Shown: positions 1-5,552, counted from the first letter of the stretch. The stretch is 5,978 bases of DNA from an uncultured Clostridia bacterium (GCA_947599995.1 CANQFW010000076.1:1-5978); one strand, 5' to 3'. Program-made: numbers and translations. The notes: generated from the letters alone by a model not told the origin.

Positions 1-149
1 CCAAATGTTATAGTTTATACTAAAAAACGCAATTTAAAATGTAATAAATAATTCGTGAACATATCAATTTAAAGTAAATTGAAAAAGGCCGTACAAAGGT
101 GCATCGAGAAATTAATTAAAAGCTTCAATAATAGGTAAATATATAGTTT
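1..149. other. Non-coding flank downstream of the glycosyltransferase gene
   Basis: No ORF with a ribosome binding site is visible on either strand in this AT-rich stretch, which lies past the stop codon of the last minus-strand gene. The only structure I see is a short perfect inverted repeat at 65-81. No hairpin with a directly adjoining U-run was found, so the operon terminator may lie further left, outside the window, or be of another type. Confidence 0.5.
65..81. repeat. Short perfect inverted repeat after the operon
   Basis: CAATTTA (65-71) and TAAATTG (75-81) form a 7-bp stem around a 3-nt loop, about 70 nt beyond the glycosyltransferase stop codon. Read on the minus strand it could fold in the operon transcript. 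It is A/T-rich and is not followed by a clear U tract (ATATGTTC follows), so it is at best a weak terminator or a 3'-end stabiliser. Confidence 0.3.
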
Positions 150-1106
150 TTAATTGATTCCATAAATTACTTTTCTTTTGCTTTGAATTTGAACTTTTAC
201 TAAGTTAAAAATTAGTGCAATTCCCCATACGATATATACAAATGGGAAAATTAACATATACATTATTGCCCATATAATTTTTTTAAGTTCCTTTTCAGCT
301 AAAAAGACTGAAATAGACATAGTAACAATTAATCCGAAAATAAAATTAATATTGAATAATCCAAATATAATCATATAAATCGGTATCCATAATAGATTAA
401 ATGAAAATCCATGCAATAGAATATATGGCAAAACTTTACTCTTCTTGTTATGCATTATCGTCTCAGCTAGTCCCTTAGCCCATCTAATTCTTTGTTTTAG
501 TAATTCTTTAATACTTTTCTTTGGCTTTTCATATCCAAGTATCTCTTTAGTAAAATACACAGGGTATTTGTTTTCGCGAACTATAGCACCTATCATCAAA
601 TCATCATAAACCGTATCAACATTGGGTAATTTGTTTTTTAAATAAGTCTTATTAATCATGAATATTTGACCAGGCAAGCTAATTCCAATATTTAAACGCC
701 ATAAAGTTGGCCTAATATAGTCATGGGATAAATTTTTATCAATGTCTATCAATTTTGGTATAAATCCCTTTATTTTTTCAGCTTTTACTTTTCCCCATGC
801 AATACTATATTCACTATTTAAACATGTTTTAACAAATTTTAATATATATGTCTCATTAGGCATTATATCATTATCTAAACATAAGATATCATCATATTTT
901 GCTTCATTTAATAGTAATTGTATTCTTTTGTATTTTGTCATTTGTGGAGTTACAAGAACTTTAACATTTTTATTTGAAATTTCTTTATTGCTAAAAATAA
1001 TTACTTGTGTATGAATATATTTATTTAAATATTCAACAAGCTTATAAAATTCTTTATTTTCATTTTCATTTTTGCTTATAAATGTTGCAATAGTGATACC
1101 TTTCAT
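150..1106 (-). CDS. Membrane-associated family 2 glycosyltransferase (processive-type, QxxRW)
   Basis: Predicted inner-membrane glycosyltransferase of the GT2 (GT-A fold) superfamily, which transfers sugar from a nucleotide-sugar donor. Visible motifs, numbered from the ATG at 1106 (318 aa): DND at 78-80 for metal and donor phosphate binding, GQIFMI at 146-151, an acidic DD at 168-169 in the catalytic-base position, and QRIRW at 205-209, matching the QxxRW motif of cellulose, hyaluronan and poly-GlcNAc synthases. The C-terminal third has hydrophobic segments near 226-250, 253-269 and 277-303, then a basic tail. There is no N-terminal membrane span, so it is shorter than BcsA or PgaC types. 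A GTG at 1115 would add three residues. I chose ATG 1106 because GAGGTG (1118-1113) sits 6 nt before it. It is the last gene of the five-gene unit and overlaps the upstream hydrolase gene by 41 nt, so translation is probably coupled. Sugar and acceptor cannot be read from the sequence. Confidence 0.85.
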   Translation of the reverse strand: MKGITIATFISKNENENKEFYKLVEYLNKYIHTQVIIFSNKEISNKNVKVLVTPQMTKYKRIQLLLNEAKYDDILCLDNDIMPNETYILKFVKTCLNSEYSIAWGKVKAEKIKGFIPKLIDIDKNLSHDYIRPTLWRLNIGISLPGQIFMINKTYLKNKLPNVDTVYDDLMIGAIVRENKYPVYFTKEILGYEKPKKSIKELLKQRIRWAKGLAETIMHNKKSKVLPYILLHGFSFNLLWIPIYMIIFGLFNINFIFGLIVTMSISVFLAEKELKKIIWAIMYMLIFPFVYIVWGIALIFNLVKVQIQSKRKVIYGIN

Positions 1107-1668
1107 ATTCTCCACCTCTATCCAATATAGTATTATCCAACAATACTTTTGCTAATTCTTTTTGGGCATTTCCACTATCTATAGTGTGATTTTCATTAAT
1201 AAAAATAATTTGCTTATTTTCGCATATTGTATTATGTAAAAGTTTTACACCATGATACATTGGAATTTTCGTATCATTAATTGACAAAACCATATCTAAA
1301 TTATTTATTTCCCCAACATAATCTATTGGGGCAAAGTTCCATTGGCTTTTTAAATCAAAATTTCTCTCTCGGGATAATACTTCTCTTGAAGAAAAAGGGT
1401 TAATTAAAGTAATTCGACTAGGTTTATATTTCCCTGCAAATTTCATACTATAATAAAGAAGGGATGCTCCTAAGCTAATCCCAATCCACCAGTCAGAATC
1501 ATTTTTAGCTATTTGTTTCCAAATCCATGGAGTCAAACTTCCTTCATCATAATTAACATTTATATATTCTATCTCAAAACAATTTGCCTCTAAAGTCTTT
1601 CTAAAATCTTCTAAAATATGTAAACTTTGCCCTCGGCCTGGCCAATATAAAATCTTATTTTTAATCAT
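1066..1668 (-). CDS. Small alpha/beta-hydrolase-fold protein
   Basis: A 200-aa protein with the layout of a compact alpha/beta hydrolase, cytoplasmic as no signal peptide is seen. The N-terminus carries a strand followed by YWPGRGQS (residues 8-15), where such enzymes form the oxyanion loop. GISLG at 63-67 is a GxSxG nucleophile elbow with Ser65. Asp132, in a strand-turn context (SINDTKIP), and His161 (ENHTID) complete a plausible catalytic triad in the right order. The size is near that of small RBBP9/YdeN-like serine hydrolases, but I cannot assign a subfamily or substrate; an esterase, thioesterase or acyl transferase is possible. It starts at the stop of the radical SAM gene (TAATG, 1-nt overlap) with AAGGA (1681-1677) 8 nt upstream, indicating translational coupling. 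Its last 41 nt overlap the glycosyltransferase gene. Confidence 0.7.
   Translation of the reverse strand: MIKNKILYWPGRGQSLHILEDFRKTLEANCFEIEYINVNYDEGSLTPWIWKQIAKNDSDWWIGISLGASLLYYSMKFAGKYKPSRITLINPFSSREVLSRERNFDLKSQWNFAPIDYVGEINNLDMVLSINDTKIPMYHGVKLLHNTICENKQIIFINENHTIDSGNAQKELAKVLLDNTILDRGGEYERYHYCNIYKQK
1110..1119 (-). promoter_or_regulatory. Ribosome binding site that decides the glycosyltransferase start
   Basis: On the minus strand the sequence AGAGGTGGAG precedes the ATG at 1106, with GAGGTG an exact match to the anti-Shine-Dalgarno and a 6-nt spacer. The alternative GTG start at 1115 lies inside this site and has no comparable site upstream of it. The site lies within the 3' end of the hydrolase gene. 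Confidence 0.7.
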
Positions 1669-2840
1669 TATAATAATCCTTCATAAACTTCATTTGCTAA
1701 GCTATTTCTCAAAACACCAGCATCAAAAAATGGTTTGTAATCATACTTATGATACAATTCAGAAGCATATCTATATAATTCTAATACATAATCTTCATCT
1801 ATTCTTCCTAGAGATTTTCCTATACATGAACCAACTTCAGCATGGTAAATATTCGCTCCAGGTACAATGCCATGTTCTGCCATAAATTTAAATCCTTCTT
1901 TCATGTCCTCAATAGGTACAATTCCAGCAACGAAATTACTCCATACTTTTCCTGGTCCATATATATCTTTTAAATATAATAAAGATTCAACTACATAATC
2001 AAATCCTACATATTTTTCTTTACCAGGACATATTTTTTCGAAATTACTCTTTGGCCAAACCTCCATATTAAAACTCGGATTTTCGACACCGTTATCATAT
2101 AATTCCTTTAACTTAGATCTTGTCCTTGGCGGCATCATAGCTACATTTCCCTTTATCTTACCATTCCAAGGCAATTTATCTTTTACGGCTTTTATTATTT
2201 CAATATGCTTTTCAAACTCTTCATCTGTATTTAAATGAGAACCGCCTGTTATTATTATGTAATTAAAATCATCATACTTTGTAGCAAGCTCACAGACCTC
2301 TGCTAATTCATTAGGAGTTTTTATTATTTCAACAGGATCATCTCTTCTTACCGCACTTTTAACAGAACAAAATCTGCATGGCTTACCAACATCATGAAAC
2401 TCACATCCTGAAAATATATTAATATTCATACAGTTTAATCCATACAATTGTGCTAATTTTTTTGTTGGCGTCCCTTTGCTTGTTGTATAATCCCAAAAAT
2501 TAGGTCTTGGAATAAAGGTGAATTCAGTCAGATACTCTCCGTCATTTTTTACATATAATTTGTTATCGTCTATACATAAAGTTAATGGAGAATCAGGTCT
2601 GATATGTAACTTAGAAACAATTCCTCCAGGTAATAATATTTCAGACGGTGTTAATCTATTTTTATCAACATTCCAATTCCCATTATCATATGCATAATGT
2701 TCTTCCTTAAAAAAATCTTGAAAATTCTTAAAAATTTCTGGGTTATCTTGAACTCCATATATAAGAAGTTTTAATTTCGCATTTGCACTATTTTTCCTTT
2801 CATGTTTTCTCTCAATAAAATCTTTAATGGTTTTTTCCAT
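1668..2840 (-). CDS. Radical SAM protein with CX8CX2C cluster motif
   Basis: A 390-aa protein that I read as a radical S-adenosylmethionine enzyme with a roughly 130-residue N-terminal extension. The cluster region is GCEFHDVGKPCRFCS, with Cys146, Cys155 and Cys158: spacing CX8CX2C instead of the usual CX3CX2C. Phe157 before the last Cys is the aromatic residue usual there. ITGG at 197-200 fits the GGE-type motif that binds the SAM amino group. Later barrel segments (NMEVWP 258-263, FVAGIVP 303-309, AEVGSC 334-339) resemble core strands of the family. A further Cys137 lies nine residues before Cys146. The reaction and substrate are not evident. The gene starts with AGGAGG (2856-2851) 10 nt before ATG, 24 nt after the CYTH gene, and its stop overlaps the hydrolase start, so the two proteins are probably made together. 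Confidence 0.85.
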   Translation of the reverse strand: MEKTIKDFIERKHERKNSANAKLKLLIYGVQDNPEIFKNFQDFFKEEHYAYDNGNWNVDKNRLTPSEILLPGGIVSKLHIRPDSPLTLCIDDNKLYVKNDGEYLTEFTFIPRPNFWDYTTSKGTPTKKLAQLYGLNCMNINIFSGCEFHDVGKPCRFCSVKSAVRRDDPVEIIKTPNELAEVCELATKYDDFNYIIITGGSHLNTDEEFEKHIEIIKAVKDKLPWNGKIKGNVAMMPPRTRSKLKELYDNGVENPSFNMEVWPKSNFEKICPGKEKYVGFDYVVESLLYLKDIYGPGKVWSNFVAGIVPIEDMKEGFKFMAEHGIVPGANIYHAEVGSCIGKSLGRIDEDYVLELYRYASELYHKYDYKPFFDAGVLRNSLANEVYEGLL

Positions 2841-2864
2841 ATATTGAGAACCTCCTATTCTATA

Positions 2865-3362
2865 TTATTTATTCGGATCATATTCATCAGAATACTTTTC
2901 AACCTTAGATAACAATGTATTATCAAACCTTTTATCAAAGCATATATCTTTTCCTAACCATTCTGGTTTATTAAAATTTTCGGCAGATTCTAAATCTGGA
3001 AATTCAACTTCTGCAAATACTAATCCTTCGAGATTACCGTGAAATACATCCAGTTCAACTATTAATCCATCATTTATAGGAATTTTATATCTATCTTTTT
3101 TTATCAAATTGTTTTCTATTTTATTTAATAATATTTGATAATTTTCCTTTGTTAAAGGCATAGTATATTCTATGTTTTCAATTGCAACTTTTTCCTCAAG
3201 TCCCTTTTGTTTCCATTTATAATTGAGTGTATATTCATCATTACTCTTTCGTATTCTTACTGTAGGTTTTATACATAAGTAACCTTGTTCAATTTTTTCT
3301 TTTTTATAATTTTCCAAATTTTTTGGCATTTTTACTACTGCGAATTTTCTTTCAATCTCCAT
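2865..3362 (-). CDS. CYTH domain protein (triphosphate tunnel metalloenzyme superfamily)
   Basis: A 165-aa single-domain protein. The N-terminal EIERKF (residues 2-7) is the ExExK signature of CYTH proteins, in which acidic residues bind a divalent metal and Lys6 contacts the triphosphate. Further tunnel-lining features are VRIRK (35-39), YTLNYKWK (44-51), the strand LIVELDVF (100-107) and the paired acidic residues of AEVEF (117-121). Family members hydrolyse inorganic triphosphate or nucleoside triphosphates, thiamine triphosphate, or act as class IV adenylyl cyclases; the sequence alone does not choose, but the short stand-alone form suits a (tri)phosphatase. It has a strong AAAGGAGG site (3377-3370) 7 nt before ATG. 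It lies 30 nt after the kinase-like gene and 24 nt before the radical SAM gene, consistent with one transcript. Confidence 0.9.
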   Translation of the reverse strand: MEIERKFAVVKMPKNLENYKKEKIEQGYLCIKPTVRIRKSNDEYTLNYKWKQKGLEEKVAIENIEYTMPLTKENYQILLNKIENNLIKKDRYKIPINDGLIVELDVFHGNLEGLVFAEVEFPDLESAENFNKPEWLGKDICFDKRFDNTLLSKVEKYSDEYDPNK

Positions 3363-3392
3363 AAGATTTCCTCCTTTATACTTTATATAATA

Positions 3393-3959
3393 TTAATTAT
3401 TGCTGCACTTTATATATCTAAAAGCTTCCTCGAAAACTTCTTCTTGATTTTTATTGGTTGTGTCTATGTTTACCCATGTGATATCTGTCTTTGCTTGATA
3501 TTGATTCAAGAACCATTTATACTTTTCACTCCTTTCTTTTGTAATATCATCAAAATCCGAATTTTTTCTTGCTACAATTCGTCTTACTCTTGTTTCAAAG
3601 TCACACCATAGACAAATCACAATATAAGGTTTACAAAATTTGGAACATATATTATTCTCTAATTCAGAAATTTGCTTGTAAGTATATATATTATCTGCAT
3701 ACGCTGCTGCCAATGTACTTAACCAATATCTTACTAATATAACATTTTCATTAGTGTTTTGGATTATATTACTACAAGTCTTTCCATAGTCTAAAAACTT
3801 TTCTACTCTTTCTTTTCCATCATAACTTTTTGCTTTCTTATTTAATTCCTTTATGTTAGATTCGTTAGTTATAATTCGGTACCCTAATTTATCTTGCAAT
3901 TTTAATGCTAAGGTATCTTTACCAGTACCATTATCCCCTTCAATTACGATAAAGCTCAT
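3393..3959 (-). CDS. P-loop nucleoside/nucleotide-kinase-like protein (thymidylate kinase fold)
   Basis: A 188-aa cytoplasmic protein resembling thymidylate kinases and related deoxynucleoside kinases. FIVIEGDNGTGKDT (3-16) is strand 1 plus a Walker A loop, but Asp15 occupies the usual Ser/Thr position directly after Lys14, with Thr16 next to it. VRYWLSTLAAAY (76-87) resembles the DR(Y/F)-type substrate-binding segment. RVRRIVARKNSDFDD (124-138) is an Arg-rich LID-like region. The length is a little under the usual 200-210 aa. It is probably not the housekeeping tmk, given the divergent LID and the operon setting. The start is fixed by homology of the first strand. The nearest ribosome-binding candidates are a weak AGAAGT 5 nt upstream and a better AAGGAA about 16 nt upstream. 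It is the first large gene of the minus-strand operon. Substrate is unknown. Confidence 0.75.
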   Translation of the reverse strand: MSFIVIEGDNGTGKDTLALKLQDKLGYRIITNESNIKELNKKAKSYDGKERVEKFLDYGKTCSNIIQNTNENVILVRYWLSTLAAAYADNIYTYKQISELENNICSKFCKPYIVICLWCDFETRVRRIVARKNSDFDDITKERSEKYKWFLNQYQAKTDITWVNIDTTNKNQEEVFEEAFRYIKCSNN

Positions 3960-4166
3960 GATATACTTCTAATTATTCCTTTCGTTTCAATTTATTTGAG
4001 AACCATTTTTTTAAAACTAAATGTTTAATACATATATATGTTAAAAATTTATGCTATATACTTATAGTCAAATAAAAAATTAAAAAAGATAAAAATATTA
4101 CCTATTTTAATGTTTTTTTAGTAACACGTGTTTTGATATCACTTAGCCCTTATTCTTTATGTTTAA
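3960..4166 (-). other. Leader between the small ORF and the kinase gene
   Basis: About 200 nt with no ORF carrying a ribosome binding site. On the minus strand a TTGACT (4071-4066) resembles a -35 box, but no acceptable -10 lies 15-19 nt after it. Two palindromes are present, AACACGTGTT at 4123-4132 and CATATATATG at 4031-4040, with a T-rich stretch on the minus strand at 4095-4074. I see no strong terminator here, so transcription from the promoter at 4351-4379 could continue into the kinase gene. Confidence 0.4.
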
Positions 4167-4304
4167 TTATTTTTCAAAGTTATTCTCGGATATTTTATTT
4201 ATTATAATTAAACAGTAACACATAAAAATTATTAATAAATTTATTATAATCTGTTCATTTATGGACAAATTTTGTAGCATATATATTATTAAATCTGATA
4301 TCAT
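4167..4304 (-). CDS. Small hydrophobic single-span peptide (45 aa), candidate unannotated gene
   Basis: ATG at 4304-4302 through TAA at 4169-4167 encodes 45 residues. AAAGGAG (4317-4311) lies 6 nt before the ATG, a better ribosome binding site than that of the kinase gene downstream, and a near-consensus promoter lies at 4351-4379. The peptide has a mostly polar N-terminus with one Asp (4) and one Glu (17), a hydrophobic stretch at residues 19-35 (IIINLLIIFMCYCLIII) long enough for one membrane span and carrying two cysteines, and a charged tail (NKISENNFEK). It resembles small membrane peptides in general: leader peptides, type I toxins, or membrane partners of neighbouring proteins. I recognise no specific family. 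AT-rich DNA readily encodes Ile/Leu/Asn-rich peptides by chance, so the ribosome binding site and promoter are the main support. Confidence 0.5.
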   Translation of the reverse strand: MISDLIIYMLQNLSINEQIIINLLIIFMCYCLIIINKISENNFEK

Positions 4305-4327
4305 AATATTCTCCTTTATATTTTATT

Positions 4328-4345
4328 TGTATATTTTTATATACA
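4328..4345. repeat. Palindrome over the predicted minus-strand transcription start (operator candidate)
   Basis: TGTATAT (4328-4334) and ATATACA (4339-4345) are perfect 7-bp inverted repeats separated by TTTT. For the minus-strand promoter at 4351-4379 the expected start site is near 4344, so the palindrome covers +1 onward. It could be an operator, a plausible target for the ribbon-helix-helix protein encoded at 4455, or a hairpin at the 5' end of the mRNA. Confidence 0.4.
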
Positions 4346-4350
4346 TTCTT

Positions 4351-4379
4351 ATTATATCATATATATTTTTGTATTGCAA
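4351..4379 (-). promoter_or_regulatory. Strong sigma-A-type promoter for the small ORF and probably the five-gene operon
   Basis: On the minus strand, -35 TTGCAA (4379-4374), a 17-nt spacer and a perfect -10 TATAAT (4356-4351), preceded by TGA so that TGnTATAAT forms an extended -10. Transcription should begin near 4344, giving a leader of about 40 nt before the ATG at 4304. The same TTGCAA-17-TATAAT arrangement precedes the tRNA gene in this window, supporting its use by the host polymerase. Confidence 0.75.
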
Positions 4380-4416
4380 GTCATTTGTTATGCAGAATAA
4401 TGTCAATTTTTATAAT
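4374..4416 (+). promoter_or_regulatory. Promoter candidates for the ribbon-helix-helix gene
   Basis: Two overlapping possibilities on the plus strand. One is TTGCAA (4374-4379) with AATAAT (4396-4401) at a 16-nt spacing. The other is a perfect TATAAT (4411-4416) with only a poor -35 (TTATGC at 4388-4393, 17-nt spacing). The first would share its palindromic -35 hexamer with the minus-strand promoter, so the divergent promoters would compete. Which one is used cannot be decided from sequence. Confidence 0.45.
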
Positions 4417-4454
4417 AAAATTACTAAAACTATATAAAAAGGAGTATTTTTAAT

Positions 4455-4652
4455 ATGAAGAAGTTTAAAATTCCAAGTATACCACCAACCACAAATAAAT
4501 GTATTAGGTTTCCAAATAATATAATACAGCAAGTAGAAAAGGCTATAGAAGGTAAAGATTGTACTTTTACGGCATTTGTTATAGAGGCTGTTAGAACTGC
4601 TTTGGAAAATTTAGAGGAAGAAAAACAAGAAGAAGCTAAGAGAAAGTCATAG
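4455..4652 (+). CDS. Small ribbon-helix-helix (Arc/CopG-like) DNA-binding protein
   Basis: A 65-aa protein with the pattern of the ribbon-helix-helix fold: a strand NKCIRFP (residues 14-20) that would pair in a dimer and insert into the DNA major groove, helix A NIIQQVEKAIEG (22-33), a turn with CTFTAF (36-41), and helix B VIEAVRTALENLEEE (42-56). The tail is strongly charged. Such proteins act as dimeric repressors, commonly autoregulatory, often in plasmids, phages and toxin-antitoxin loci. No toxin-like gene follows it on the same strand. AAAAAGGAG ends 10 nt before the ATG. The gene is monocistronic because a terminator starts within its last codons. It diverges from the hydrophobic peptide and operon, making the intervening promoter region its likely target (inference). 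Confidence 0.75.
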   Translation: MKKFKIPSIPPTTNKCIRFPNNIIQQVEKAIEGKDCTFTAFVIEAVRTALENLEEEKQEEAKRKS

Positions 4653-4684
4653 ATCCCATAAGGATTTATGACTTTCGATTTTTT
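4642..4684 (+). terminator. Intrinsic terminator overlapping the end of the ribbon-helix-helix gene
   Basis: Arms 4642-4656 and 4662-4676 pair over 15 bp, starting with GAAAGTCATA against TATGACTTTC and including one G-U pair (4652 with 4666), around a 5-nt loop CATAA. GATTTTTT follows on the plus strand. The left arm contains the last codons and the TAG stop (4650-4652) of the gene. On the minus strand the hairpin is only slightly weaker but its downstream tail (TCTTAGCTTCTTC) is poorer, so it may partly serve the convergent surface-protein gene as well. Confidence 0.9.
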
Positions 4685-4694
4685 AATATTTCAT

Positions 4695-5552
4695 TTAATG
4701 CATTAATTTTTTATATTTATAATATGCAATAACGTTTATTACCACTACTATAGATAGGATGAAAGCAATAATTAATATTATATTTTTTATACCTGTTGAT
4801 GGTAAAATTTTGGTAGCAGCACTGGTATCAGAATTTGTATCTGCTTTTGTTATTGTAGTATTATTTTGTGTATTATTACTTACATTTCCTATAAAACTAT
4901 TATTATCAGTTTCATTTGTAGTAGAATTTTCGTCTGCTATCGTGTTTTCATCTGCTACTGTATTTTCGTCTGCAACAGTGTTTTGATCTATTACTGTATT
5001 TTCGTCTGCAACAGTGTTTTGATCTGGTGTGGTATTTTCGTTCTGTTTTTGCAATAGATGTATAGTTTTACTTACATCTTCTGCTTTAATCGTGCTAGTT
5101 TTGGTAACATCTTCTTCTGACATTCTGAAACCTGCAGATATATTTTTTAAAGAAACTGTTGCATTTGTATCATTAATATCTGTTTTTGCTTTAAATTTAA
5201 AAGTTACAATATCTTGATTTTCAGCTATGTATTGGCTATTAGTCATAGCAAATGTCATATTATTTTCATTAAAGCTTGTCATTGTCCATTTATTATTTGT
5301 TGTATAATCTTCATATTGTAAAATATTAGATGGATAATCTATTTTAGCTGTTATAGCATTTGTTCCAACTGCTTCTCCTTTCTGTAAATCTGCTATACTT
5401 ATAGTAAACAAAACTTCATCTCCATAATTTATTTCATTCTTGCTTTCCTTTATTTGTAATTTAAAAGTTGTATCTGCTGCATTAACTTTTATTGCAAGCA
5501 TAAAAACAGATACTAACATTATTAAATTAATTACTATGATTTTTCTTTTCAT
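4695..5552 (-). CDS. Sortase-anchored surface protein with cohesin-like domain and hexapeptide-repeat stalk
   Basis: A 285-aa secreted, cell-wall-anchored protein. Residues 1-25 are a signal peptide (MKRK, hydrophobic core, then VNA before ADT as the cleavage site). Residues 28-160 form a beta-rich domain resembling cohesins: KLQIKESKNEINYGDEVLFTISI, then NAITAKIDYPSNILQYE (65-81), and a final strand IVTFKFKAKT (115-124). This is similarity judged by eye. Residues 171-217 are a low-complexity stalk of D[EQ]NT[VI]A hexapeptides. LPSTG at 250-254, a hydrophobic span (257-277) and the tail YKYKKLMH form an LPxTG sorting signal. Cohesin domains bind dockerins in cellulosomes but also occur in non-cellulosomal surface proteins; no dockerin or sortase gene is in view. 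AAAGGAG (5568-5562) lies 9 nt before ATG and a promoter is found upstream, so it is transcribed alone and convergently with the ribbon-helix-helix gene. Confidence 0.8.
   Translation of the reverse strand: MKRKIIVINLIMLVSVFMLAIKVNAADTTFKLQIKESKNEINYGDEVLFTISIADLQKGEAVGTNAITAKIDYPSNILQYEDYTTNNKWTMTSFNENNMTFAMTNSQYIAENQDIVTFKFKAKTDINDTNATVSLKNISAGFRMSEEDVTKTSTIKAEDVSKTIHLLQKQNENTTPDQNTVADENTVIDQNTVADENTVADENTIADENSTTNETDNNSFIGNVSNNTQNNTTITKADTNSDTSAATKILPSTGIKNIILIIAFILSIVVVINVIAYYKYKKLMH
4917..5025 (-). repeat. Hexapeptide-coding 18-bp tandem repeats with a 34-bp duplication
   Basis: Six consecutive hexapeptides in the stalk of the surface protein (residues 177-212): DQNTVA, DENTVI, DQNTVA, DENTVA, DENTIA, DENSTT. 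At DNA level a 34-bp block at 4956-4989 is repeated exactly at 4992-5025, a 36-bp period equal to two hexapeptides. Exact identity including third codon positions indicates a recent duplication and probable length variation between strains. Confidence 0.85.

Noticed and set aside
742..1014. Plus-strand ORF of 90 codons inside the glycosyltransferase gene
   Set aside because: It is the complement of a well-supported gene, lacks a convincing ribosome binding site, and its composition is what antisense reading of AT-rich coding DNA gives.
4043..4071. A second operon promoter using TTGACT (4071-4066) on the minus strand
   Set aside because: At 16-18 nt spacing the -10 position reads ATTTTT or TTTTTA, a poor match, so a separate promoter nearer the kinase gene is not supported.
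4074..4127. Possible terminator or attenuator between the small ORF and the kinase gene on the minus strand
   Set aside because: The best stem pairs 4120-4127 with 4095-4102, about 8 bp with three G-U pairs and a 17-nt loop. The U-rich tail is good but the stem is too weak to call.
4455..4652. Ribbon-helix-helix protein as the antitoxin of a toxin-antitoxin pair
   Set aside because: No toxin-like gene follows on the same strand; a strong terminator ends the transcript. The divergent hydrophobic peptide is not a known toxin family by eye.
4917..5025. CRISPR array
   Set aside because: The repeats are in-frame 18/36-bp coding units with no unique spacers of constant length between them.
4759..5217. 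Plus-strand ORFs opposite the surface-protein repeats
   Set aside because: They are shadows of the repeat stalk and beta domain, rich in Val/Phe/Ser/Cys repeats that mirror the minus-strand hexapeptides.
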